Positions 17,982 through 25,442 of a stretch of 64,000 bases of DNA are shown piece by piece. Below the pieces are notes generated by a model, which saw only the letters and a program-made list of their open reading frames with translations, ran no database searches and had not been told where the DNA came from. This DNA is from Halorubrum aidingense JCM 13560 (lineage in GTDB: Archaea > Halobacteriota > Halobacteria > Halobacteriales > Haloferacaceae). The stretch covers positions 197,204-261,203 of the forward strand of contig NZ_AOJI01000026.1 of NCBI RefSeq assembly GCF_000336995.1. Reading direction: 5' to 3'. Position 1 is the first letter of the stretch; the number at the start of each line of letters is the position of its first letter. Made by a program: the position numbers and the translations under genes.

Positions 17982-19796
17982 TTAGATGACCGTCCCGTGT
18001 TTCTTGTCCGGCAGGTCCTTCTCGACGTCCTCGTAGAACGCGAACCGGGCGGCCAGTTCCTCGCGAAGCGCCGACGGGGCGACGATCTCGTCGATGACGA
18101 CCTCGCTCGCCATGCGGTGGATGTCGATGTCCTCGCGGTACTCCTCGCGGAGCCGCGCCTCGGTCTCGGCGCGCTCTTCGGGGTCGTCGATCGCGGCGAG
18201 CTTCCGGGCGTACACGGCGTTGATCGCGGCCTCGGGGCCCATGATACCGATCTCACCGGAGGGGAGCCCGATCACGCTCTCGGGGTCGTACGCGGGCCCG
18301 CCCATCGCGTAGATGCCCGCGCCGTACGCCTTCCGGGTGACGACGGTCTGTTTCGGGACCGTCGCCGAGGAGGTGGCGTAGATCATCTTCTTGCCCTTCT
18401 CTAAGATCGCGTCCTTCTCGACCTGCGAGCCGGCCATGAATCCGGGCGTGTCACAGAGGTAGAGGAGGGGGATCTCGTAGGCGTCGCAGGTCCAGATGAA
18501 CTCGGCGGCCTTCTCGGCCGCGTCCGGGAATATCGCCCCCGACCGCTCCGTCGGCTGATTGGCGACGACGCCGACGGGGCGACCGTCGATCCGGCAGAAC
18601 GCCGTGACGATCTCCGGGCCGTACCCCTCCTTCAGCTCGAAGACGGACTCCGCGTCCGCGATCCGGTCGAGCAGGTCGCGCACGTCGTAGGGCCGGTTCG
18701 GCGACTCCGGGATCAGCTCGTCGATCCCCGCCGTCGGGTACTTGGGCGGCTTCGTCTCGGCTTTCGGTGGTTTCTCTCCGGCTTGATCGGGCAGGTAGCC
18801 GATCAGATCGGCGACGAGCTCCCGGGCGTGCTCCTCGTCGCGGGCGACGAGGTCCGCCGAGCCGGACTCCTCGGCGTGGACGCGCGGGCCGCCCAGATCC
18901 GCCATCTCGATCTCCTCGCCGGTGACCATCTTCACCATCCGCGGCGAGGCGATCGCCATCGCGGACATCCCCTCGACCATCACGGTGAAGTCGGCGAAGA
19001 CGGGCGTGTAGGCGGCGCCCGCGATGCAGGGGCCGTACAGCACGCAGATCTGCGGGACCGCGCCCGAGAGCATCGAGTGGTTGTAGTAGTACTTCCCGAT
19101 CCCCTCGCGGTTGGCGAAGAAGCCGCTCTGCTGGTCGATCCGCCCGCCGGAGGAGTCCATCAGGTAGAGCACGGGCTTGCCCGTCTTCAGGGCGCGCTGT
19201 TGCATCCGGAGGAACTTCTCGACGCCTTTCGCCGCCATCGACCCCGCCTTCACGGTGAAGTCGTTGGCCATGAAGTGGACGTCGCGCCCCTCGAAGGCGG
19301 CCGCGCCGGTGAGGAGGCCGTCGCCGGGAAGGCGATCGCCCTCGCCGTCTGCGTCACCGTCCTCACTCGTTCGCCCGGGCGCGTTCGGGTGCCAGTCGTC
19401 GAACGCGGCGAACTTCCCGTCCTCGAAGTGTATTCCGGTCGGATCGCCGTCCGCCGCGCTCGCGTCGCCCGCGCCGCGAGTCCCGCCCTCGCCGCCGAAC
19501 CAGAGGTCGAGCCGGTCGCGGACGAACAGCTTCCCCTGCTCGGGAAGCCGCTCGCGGTACTTCTCCGGACCGCCCTGCAGGATGTCGTCGATCTCGGCCT
19601 GGAGAGCGCGCTCGCGGTCGGTGGGGCCGAGGTCGTCGTCGAGCGGGTATTCCACCGCTGGCGGCTCGGCGCTCGCCGCGGGCTCGTCGCTCTCGCCGAC
19701 GTGGACGTCGACGTCGACGCCGAGGTGTTCCGCGAGCGACTTCGCGATCGCTTCGGCCTCCTCGGGCGTCGCCGCCGCGCCGACGTGGACTTTCAT
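17982..19796 (-). CDS. acyl-CoA carboxylase, carboxyltransferase subunit (propionyl-CoA/acetyl-CoA type)
   Basis: This 604-aa enzyme subunit transfers carboxyl from biotin to acyl-CoA. Both crotonase-like halves are seen: VHFMANDFTVKAGSMAAKGVEKFLRMQQRALKTGKPVLYLMDSSGGRIDQQ with GPCIAGAAYTPVFADF in the first, and VGVVANQPTERSGAIFPDAAEKAAEFIWTCDAYEIPLLYLCDTPGFMAGSQVEKDAIL with GGPAYDPE in the second. The first 80 or so residues (MKVHVGAAATPEEAEAIAKSLAEHLGVDVDVHVG plus an acidic stretch) are an additional small domain not part of the transferase fold. No biotin carboxylase gene is adjacent. The start at 19796 is preferred over an upstream codon that lacks family character. Confidence 0.88.
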   Translation of the reverse strand: MKVHVGAAATPEEAEAIAKSLAEHLGVDVDVHVGESDEPAASAEPPAVEYPLDDDLGPTDRERALQAEIDDILQGGPEKYRERLPEQGKLFVRDRLDLWFGGEGGTRGAGDASAADGDPTGIHFEDGKFAAFDDWHPNAPGRTSEDGDADGEGDRLPGDGLLTGAAAFEGRDVHFMANDFTVKAGSMAAKGVEKFLRMQQRALKTGKPVLYLMDSSGGRIDQQSGFFANREGIGKYYYNHSMLSGAVPQICVLYGPCIAGAAYTPVFADFTVMVEGMSAMAIASPRMVKMVTGEEIEMADLGGPRVHAEESGSADLVARDEEHARELVADLIGYLPDQAGEKPPKAETKPPKYPTAGIDELIPESPNRPYDVRDLLDRIADAESVFELKEGYGPEIVTAFCRIDGRPVGVVANQPTERSGAIFPDAAEKAAEFIWTCDAYEIPLLYLCDTPGFMAGSQVEKDAILEKGKKMIYATSSATVPKQTVVTRKAYGAGIYAMGGPAYDPESVIGLPSGEIGIMGPEAAINAVYARKLAAIDDPEERAETEARLREEYREDIDIHRMASEVVIDEIVAPSALREELAARFAFYEDVEKDLPDKKHGTVI

Positions 19797-19917
19797 AGGC
19801 GCAAGATTTGCGGAGAGTCCTAAACAGTTTTCCATGCGGGTTTGTCCGTCCCGCGACGTCGGATCGAGACGCCGGGTCGACTCGCGCCGGGCCGAGCGCC
19901 GATCGGTCGAGCGCCGA

Positions 19918-20817
19918 TCAGTCGAGCGCCGTCTCCAACCGCTCGACCAGTTCCCCGTTACCCACGTAGAGCGGGACGCGGTCGTGGACGCCCTCGGGCT
20001 CGACGTCGAGGATATCTATCTCGCCGTTCGAGGCCGCCCCGCCTGCTTTCTCGACGATGTACGCGATCGGGTTCGCCTCGAAGGAGAGCCGGAGCTTCCC
20101 GTCCGGCGCGTCCACGAGGGCGGGGTACGCGAAGATCCCGCCGTAGGTGAGCACCTGGTTCACGTCGCCTACCATGGCGCCGCCGTACCGGAGCTTCAGT
20201 TCGTCTTCGATCTCGCGGGCGTAGGCGGTGAAGTCGTCCGGCCAGTCCGGAACCCGCCCGCCGAACCCGTACACCAGGGGGTCCTCGGGGAGCCGGAGGT
20301 CCGCCTCGACGACCGATCGGGAGACTGCGCGGCCGCCGTCGTCGTCACCGATGGATTCCCGCTCGATTACCTCCTCGCGCACGCCCGACTCGTCGGCGAC
20401 CACCATCGTCGTGATCGGCCCGTAGAGGACGTACCCGGCGGCGACGAGATCGCGGCCGGTCGCCGGCAGCGGCGCGTCGTAGACGCCGACTACGGTGCCC
20501 ATCGCGTTGTTCGACCGGAGGTTCGAGGAGCCGTCGAGGGGGTCGATAGCGACCGCGTACGCGCCGTCACCGACCGCGCCGCCGGCGTCGACGGCGGCCT
20601 CGCGCTCCTCGCTGACGAAGGAGCCGACCCCGTCGACGGCGGTGATGGCGTCGCCGAGCAGCTCGTCGGCGTACAAGTCGCCGGCCATGACGCTCTCGCC
20701 GGAGGGGTTGTCCGTCCCGCTCTCGACGCGACGACCGGGAAGCGCGGCGCGGATCTCGGGGGCCGTCGCCGCGACCGCGTCGAAGACCGCCTCGACGACA
20801 GGGTCGGGATCGGTCAT
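19918..20817 (-). CDS. fbp: fructose-1,6-bisphosphatase, class I
   Basis: This 299-aa enzyme hydrolyses fructose-1,6-bisphosphate in gluconeogenesis. The metal-binding signature AIDPLDGSSNLRSNNAMGTVVGVY is present, as are SGESVMAGDLYADELLGDAI, VLYGPITTMVVADES, RYGGAMVGDVNQVLTYGGIFAYPALVDAPDGKLRLSFEANPIAYIVEKAGGAASNG. The start at 20817 (MTDPDPVVEAVFDAV) overlaps the TGA of the aldolase gene (TGATG), so the two are co-translated in pathway order. A long upstream extension of the frame merely mirrors the aldolase gene. Confidence 0.95.
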   Translation of the reverse strand: MTDPDPVVEAVFDAVAATAPEIRAALPGRRVESGTDNPSGESVMAGDLYADELLGDAITAVDGVGSFVSEEREAAVDAGGAVGDGAYAVAIDPLDGSSNLRSNNAMGTVVGVYDAPLPATGRDLVAAGYVLYGPITTMVVADESGVREEVIERESIGDDDGGRAVSRSVVEADLRLPEDPLVYGFGGRVPDWPDDFTAYAREIEDELKLRYGGAMVGDVNQVLTYGGIFAYPALVDAPDGKLRLSFEANPIAYIVEKAGGAASNGEIDILDVEPEGVHDRVPLYVGNGELVERLETALD

Positions 20818-21620
20818 CAGTCGTCGCTCTCGGCGATCGCGAGCGCCTCGTCCGGGTCGACCTCCTGGAAGACCACGGCTTCGAGCGCGTCGAGGATGCG
20901 CTCGGGGTCGTCGCGCTGGAAGACGTTCCGGCCGACCGCGAGCCCGGTCGCGCCGGCGTCGATGGCGTTCGCGACGTTCCGGAGGAACTCCTTGTCGTCG
21001 CGCATCGTCCCGCCGGACATCACGACCTTCGCGGGACCTGCCATCTCGACGGCGTGGCCCATCGCCTCGGGGGAACCGGGGTACTTCACCTTGACGACGT
21101 CGGCGCCGAGTTCCAGTCCGAGTCGCGCGCCGTAGGAGATCACATCCGGACTGCCGTCGTTTCGCAGTCCCTGCCCGCGCGGGTACGACCACATGACGAC
21201 GCCCATGTCGTGTTCGCGGGCGCCCTCCTGTGCCTCGCGGAACTCCTCGGCCATCTCGACCTCGTGGTTCGACCCGCCGTAGACGGTGAATCCGATGGCG
21301 TCAGCGCCCAGTTCGGCCGCGTACTCGGCCGAGCAGTTGACCGCGCTGTTCGGCTCGCCCATCCAGAGGTTCGAGGTCCCGTTGAGCTTCAACAGCAGGT
21401 TGACCTCGTCCTCGTAGTCCGGGTAGTACGCCTCGGCGATCCCCTTCTGGACGGCCAGCGCGGTGACCGCCTCGTGGCTCGCCAGCTCGAACAGCCGTTC
21501 CGGGTCGGCCGTCTCGGGATTCGGCTCGAAGTCGACCGGGCCGTGTTCGATCCCGTGGTCGTACGCGAGGATCAGCGTTTTCCCGTCCCGCGAGATCGAG
21601 TCGTCGGCATGAGGAATCAT
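20817..21620 (-). CDS. fructose-bisphosphate aldolase, archaeal class I (DhnA/FbaB type)
   Basis: This 267-aa TIM-barrel enzyme joins triose phosphates to make fructose-1,6-bisphosphate. Marks include LILAYDHGIEHGPVDF near the N-terminus, GADVVKVKYPGSP with the likely Schiff-base lysine, KVVMSGGTMRDDKEFLRNV and ATGLAVGRNVFQRDD for phosphate binding. The related ADTH synthase of aromatic amino-acid synthesis is hard to separate by eye, but the one-base overlap with fbp supports a gluconeogenic role. A leaderless promoter precedes the ATG. Confidence 0.88.
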   Translation of the reverse strand: MIPHADDSISRDGKTLILAYDHGIEHGPVDFEPNPETADPERLFELASHEAVTALAVQKGIAEAYYPDYEDEVNLLLKLNGTSNLWMGEPNSAVNCSAEYAAELGADAIGFTVYGGSNHEVEMAEEFREAQEGAREHDMGVVMWSYPRGQGLRNDGSPDVISYGARLGLELGADVVKVKYPGSPEAMGHAVEMAGPAKVVMSGGTMRDDKEFLRNVANAIDAGATGLAVGRNVFQRDDPERILDALEAVVFQEVDPDEALAIAESDD

Positions 21621-21641
21621 CAGTTCATACTCCCGTTACAT

Positions 21642-21650
21642 CAATAAAAA
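21642..21650 (-). promoter_or_regulatory. TATA box of the aldolase-fbp operon
   Basis: The minus strand reads TTTTTATTG here, centred about 25 bases upstream of the aldolase ATG at 21620. This spacing predicts a leaderless transcript for the two-gene operon. Confidence 0.6.
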
Positions 21651-21810
21651 ACGCTGTGGTCAGTGAACCGATCGTAACAAAACGAATTCTACCTGATCCG
21701 CGCGTATGTCCCGGGTTTACGAGCGATTTACAGACGTACATACTTACTACTCAAATAGTTAATTATTGGCGGTCCGAAACGTCGCGGGGTTGCAGGCGGT
21801 TCGGTTGCGA

Positions 21811-21870
21811 GTCGACGGCGGTCCGACCGCAGTCCGGCTGTGATTCGGTCGCGGTCCGACCGCAGTCCGG
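21811..21870. repeat. two-copy direct repeat (33-base period) in divergent promoter region
   Basis: A 20-base block beginning GCGGTCCGACCG occurs at 21,818-21,837 and again at 21,851-21,870, within a 33-base period whose flanks are partly similar. It lies in the 319-base space between the divergent aldolase and 3-hydroxyacyl-CoA dehydrogenase genes. The rest of that space is an AT-rich tract (about 21,640-21,775) holding the aldolase promoter, and a TATA-like AATACTTACC (about 21,905) serving the dehydrogenase. Confidence 0.6.
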
Positions 21871-21939
21871 CCGCGTTTCGCCGCCTGCTCCACCGTCGGA
21901 GTCGCAATACTTACCACGCGCGGCGCGGCAGCGACTCAC

Positions 21940-22797
21940 ATGCGCGAGCTATCCGAAATCAGCGTCGTCGGCGTCGTCGGGGCGGGAACGATGGGCAACG
22001 GGATCGCACAGGTCGCCGCGACGGCGGGCTACGACGTCGTGATGCGGGACATCGAGACGGAGTACGTCGAACGGGGGCTCGACAGCGTCGCGGAGAGCCT
22101 CGATCGGTTGGCGGCGAAGGACCGGCTCGACGAGGAGCCCGAGGCGATCCGCGACCGGATCGAGGGGACCACCGACCTCGACGACCTCGCGACTGCTGAC
22201 GTGGTCGTCGAGGCCGCGGTGGAGAACATGGACGTGAAACGCGACATCTTCGCCGACCTCGACGAGGTGACCGACGACGACGTGGTGCTCGCGACGAACA
22301 CCTCGACGCTGTCGATTACGACCATCGCGAGCGCCACCGACCGCGCGAGCGACGTGATCGGGCTCCACTTCATGAATCCGGTGCCGATCATGGCGGGCGT
22401 CGAGGTCGTCGTCGGGGAGCACACCGCCGACGCCGTCGCCGACTTCGCGCACGACTTCGCCGAGAAGCTGGGGAAAGAGACGTGGGAGTCCGACGACAAG
22501 CCGGGGTTCGTCACCAACCGGATCCTGATGCCGTGGATCAACGAGGGCGTCCGCGCGTACGACGAGGGCGTCGCCGACAAAGCCGACATCGACCGCGGGA
22601 TGAAGCTCGGGACGAACGTCCCGATGGGCCCGCTCGAACTCGCCGACCACATCGGGCTCGACGTGGTGTTGGACGCCAGCGAGACGCTGCACGCCGAGCT
22701 CGGCGATCGGTACAAGCCGGCGTATCTGGTCAAGCGAAAGGTCGAGGCCGGCGACCTCGGGAAGAAGACTGGACGCGGGTTCTACGAGTACAAGTAG
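21940..22797 (+). CDS. 3-hydroxyacyl-CoA dehydrogenase
   Basis: This 285-aa NAD-dependent enzyme of fatty acid or butanoyl-CoA metabolism oxidises 3-hydroxyacyl-CoA. The Rossmann motif is GVVGAGTMGNGIAQVAATAGYDVVMRD. The catalytic region is TSTLSITTIASATDRASDVIGLHFMNPVPIMAGVEVVVG. The C-terminal domain has KPGFVTNRILMPWINEGVRAYDEGVADKADIDRGMKLGTNVPMGPLELADHIGLDV. Length matches the short monofunctional form (PaaH/Hbd). It is monocistronic, with a TATA-like element about 30 bases upstream. Confidence 0.93.
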   Translation: MRELSEISVVGVVGAGTMGNGIAQVAATAGYDVVMRDIETEYVERGLDSVAESLDRLAAKDRLDEEPEAIRDRIEGTTDLDDLATADVVVEAAVENMDVKRDIFADLDEVTDDDVVLATNTSTLSITTIASATDRASDVIGLHFMNPVPIMAGVEVVVGEHTADAVADFAHDFAEKLGKETWESDDKPGFVTNRILMPWINEGVRAYDEGVADKADIDRGMKLGTNVPMGPLELADHIGLDVVLDASETLHAELGDRYKPAYLVKRKVEAGDLGKKTGRGFYEYK

Positions 22798-22840
22798 CGC
22801 GCGGACGACGAGTCAGCGTGCGGACGGGCGGTCCGCGCGC
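22797..22840 (+). terminator. inverted repeat immediately after the dehydrogenase gene
   Basis: GCGCGCGGAC (22,797-22,806, overlapping the last base of the stop codon) pairs perfectly with GTCCGCGCGC (22,831-22,840) around a 24-base loop. T-rich sequence, the usual archaeal termination signal, follows only further on (TTTT at about 22,890). It may stabilise the 3' end of the transcript. Confidence 0.35.
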
Positions 22841-22891
22841 GAGCCGTTACGCCGTATTTATAAGCGAAAACGACGGCAGTCGGCTACCCTT

Positions 22892-23566
22892 TTAACTACC
22901 TTTCGCGCCGCGGTCGTCGTTCGCCGTCCAGCGCCGTGCGCCGGGCAGGACACCGACGAGTTTCGTCACGTAGCCGAACTTGAACAGCCCGAACTGCGAG
23001 AGCGCGCCGAGAGCGAACACCGCGAGGAACGCCGGGGCCGTGACGTCGAACAGCAGCGGTTCGAACGCCGTCTCGGCGGCGGCCGCCTCGAACGTCGCGG
23101 ACGTGATCGACCGCGACGCGAACGCCGCGCCGATGAAGGCGGTCGAGAGGACAAGCGTCGTCCGGCTCAACACGAACCCGAACAGCGCGCCGACGGCGAC
23201 GCCGGCGAGGGTCGCCCCGACGAGCAGCAGCGTTCCCTCGATCCCGGCCGCGTCGGCCGCGTACAGCGGTCCGACCGCGAACCTGCCGACGAACCCGCCG
23301 ACGACTCCGCCGATGGCGAGCACCGCGAACGAGAGCCCGGCGTACGCGAGGAAGCCGCCGACCGCGCTGCCCAAGACGACGGCGATTCCGGTGAGGACCA
23401 CCCCGTCGACCGCGATCAGCCCGGCGAGATTCGGCGCGGCGAGGTACCCCGCGCCGGCGCCGATCAGGAGCCCGGTCAGCGTGACGGCGTACACGGAGAC
23501 CGCGGCGCCGACGAACGCGAGGAGGAGGCCGGCGAGAACCAGTCCGACGGAGAGCGGAGAGAGCAT
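22892..23566 (-). CDS. multi-pass membrane protein, glycine/alanine-rich (possibly TMEM198/DUF4203-like)
   Basis: This 224-aa hydrophobic protein has about seven membrane segments, starting MLSPLSVGLVLAGLLLAFVGAAVSVYAVTLTGLLIGAGAGYL. Repeated G..xG patterns (GSAVGGFLAYAGL, GGVVGGFVG, GVAVGALFGFV) resemble the TMEM198/DUF4203 type, but this is a visual likeness only. The C-terminus is short and charged (RRWTANDDRGAKGS). No partner gene suggests a function. Confidence 0.6.
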   Translation of the reverse strand: MLSPLSVGLVLAGLLLAFVGAAVSVYAVTLTGLLIGAGAGYLAAPNLAGLIAVDGVVLTGIAVVLGSAVGGFLAYAGLSFAVLAIGGVVGGFVGRFAVGPLYAADAAGIEGTLLLVGATLAGVAVGALFGFVLSRTTLVLSTAFIGAAFASRSITSATFEAAAAETAFEPLLFDVTAPAFLAVFALGALSQFGLFKFGYVTKLVGVLPGARRWTANDDRGAKGS

Positions 23567-23651
23567 GCGCCCTCGTTTCCCCTCGTCCCTTATAAATGGC
23601 CGCGGGAGCGATCGGCGATCCGTTCGACCGACCGCACCGGGTAACCGATTC

Positions 23652-23963
23652 CTACCGCGCCCGCCGTCCCGCCTGCCGGTCGATGTGTCGGGTGTAGCCG
23701 CCGACGGCGAGGCCGAAGCCGAGCACGATCAGGACGAAGCCGAGCATGCGGGTCGTCCCCAGCGTCATCAGCGCGAGAACCGCCCCGAACACGAACGAAA
23801 ACACGCCGGCGACGGCGACGCCGACGTCGACGAGCGGCGACGGCTGGACAGCCTCGCAGTGCGGACAGATGCGGGCGTCGCTCGGGACGGGCTCTCCGCA
23901 GTCGACGCAGTACACGCGGTCGCGAGACACGCCCGACGGTTCGGGCGTCGAGAACTTATACAC
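23652..23963 (-). CDS. zinc-ribbon membrane protein
   Basis: This 103-aa protein has an N-terminal zinc ribbon (CVDCGEPVPSDARICPHC, two CxxC pairs) followed by two transmembrane helices (VGVAVAGVFSFVFGAVLALMTLG and MLGFVLIVLGFGLAVGGY) and a short basic tail. The layout is common among uncharacterised haloarchaeal proteins. A TATA-like AAGTTCTCG element is weak. The gene lies between two unrelated membrane-protein genes on the same strand and no function can be assigned. Confidence 0.65.
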   Translation of the reverse strand: MYKFSTPEPSGVSRDRVYCVDCGEPVPSDARICPHCEAVQPSPLVDVGVAVAGVFSFVFGAVLALMTLGTTRMLGFVLIVLGFGLAVGGYTRHIDRQAGRRAR

Positions 23964-23980
23964 TTCAATCGACGGCGGCC

Positions 23981-25297
23981 TCAGTCCGCCGCCGCCGCGT
24001 CCGCGGCGCCGTCACCCGCTCCGAGCGTCTCCTCGACCTGCGTCACGACGCCGACGAGCGCGACGACCGCCAGCACCGCGCCGACGGCGAAGGGGACGAC
24101 GAACCCGAAGCCGACGAGCCACCCGGACGCCAGCGGCCCGAGCGCGACGCCGAAGCCGAACCCCATCGTGAGCACTGACAGCGTCGTCCCGGACTCGCCC
24201 TCCCGCGCGAGGTCGCCGGCGAGCGCGAGCGACGGCGCGAACACGAACGCGACGGCGACGCCCTGGCCCAGTCGAACGAGCGTCATCACTACCGGGTCGG
24301 TGACGATTCCCTGCAACAGCGTCGTCGGCGCGAGCAGCACGAAGCCGGCCAGCAGGAACGGCCGTCGGCCGATCCGGTCGCTGGCCTGTCCGACGGGCAC
24401 CTGCAGGAGGACGTTCGCGATGGTGACGGCCGCGAACTGGAGCCCGAACCACACCGGCGCCTGGTCGAGTCGCACGTTCACCTGGTTCTGGAGCGTCGCG
24501 TACAGCGCGATACACAGCCCCATCGACACGGTCGCCAGCCCGAGCGCGAAGACGGGGTCGAGCAGGCGGTCCTCGCCGCGGACGCGGATCGAGAGGTCGT
24601 CGCTCGCCTCGCTCGACTCGGCGGCGTCCTGCACGAGGAGGTACACGAGCGCGAAGCTGAGGTACGCGCCGGCGGCGGCGACGACGAACGCGGCGTCGAA
24701 CCCGTCGACGACCGGCAGGCCGACCGGGGAGAGGTCGTACGGTCCGGCCTCGACGACGACGCCGGCGAGGACCGGGCCGAAGCCGAACCCGATCAGCCGG
24801 AACGTGTTGTACACGCCGAAGTTGCCGCCGCGGTCGGCGTCGCTGGCGGCGTACTCGTTGACGAGCGCGACGGTCGCGGGGATAATGAGCGCCGCGCCGA
24901 ACCCTTGCGCGGCCCGGAGGGCGACGAGCAGCCAGTAGGAGTCCGCGATCGTGTAGAGTCCGCTCGCGGTCCCGAGCAGGAGGATTCCGAAGAGGACGAA
25001 CGGCCGCCTGACGCCCATCCGGTCGGAGAGCCGGCCGGTGAACGGTTGGGAGAGACTGTTGAGGAAGCCGAAAAGCGAGAGGACGACGCCGATGAGAAGC
25101 GGCTCCGTCAGCGTGACCGAGGCCGCGCCGACGCCGACGGCGGTGCCGAGCAACGCGTCGATATCGACGAGGTCGCTGGCGATGTACAGCGGTAAGACGA
25201 CGATCAGAAACGAGTTGCCGAGCGCCCCGACCATCCGTGCCAGCGCGAGCACGATGACTCGGCGGTCGGTGTCGACGACGCCCGAGAGCAACCCCAT
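23981..25297 (-). CDS. major facilitator superfamily transporter
   Basis: This 438-aa protein has about twelve membrane segments and the MFS loop signature between helices 2 and 3 (PFTGRLSDRMGVRRPFVLFG), repeated in degenerate form in the second half (PVGQASDRIGRRPFLLAGF). These are the marks of a proton-coupled drug or solute exporter. The N-terminus reads MGLLSGVVDTDRRVIVLALARMVGALGNSFLIVVLPLYIA. The substrate is not evident and no regulator lies next to it. The Ala/Asp-rich C-terminus is cytosolic. Confidence 0.9.
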   Translation of the reverse strand: MGLLSGVVDTDRRVIVLALARMVGALGNSFLIVVLPLYIASDLVDIDALLGTAVGVGAASVTLTEPLLIGVVLSLFGFLNSLSQPFTGRLSDRMGVRRPFVLFGILLLGTASGLYTIADSYWLLVALRAAQGFGAALIIPATVALVNEYAASDADRGGNFGVYNTFRLIGFGFGPVLAGVVVEAGPYDLSPVGLPVVDGFDAAFVVAAAGAYLSFALVYLLVQDAAESSEASDDLSIRVRGEDRLLDPVFALGLATVSMGLCIALYATLQNQVNVRLDQAPVWFGLQFAAVTIANVLLQVPVGQASDRIGRRPFLLAGFVLLAPTTLLQGIVTDPVVMTLVRLGQGVAVAFVFAPSLALAGDLAREGESGTTLSVLTMGFGFGVALGPLASGWLVGFGFVVPFAVGAVLAVVALVGVVTQVEETLGAGDGAADAAAAD

Positions 25298-25442
25298 CTA
25301 CCTCCCGATTCGCCCGCGAGCACAAAGGCGTTTGCGAACGGCGGGAGTCGTTCCGGTTTCGAGGCGATCGGCGGAGAACGGGCCGGATTCGGGACGGTCG
25401 GCGGAGAACGAACCCGGTTCGAGATGGGCCGCGAGCGCGTCG

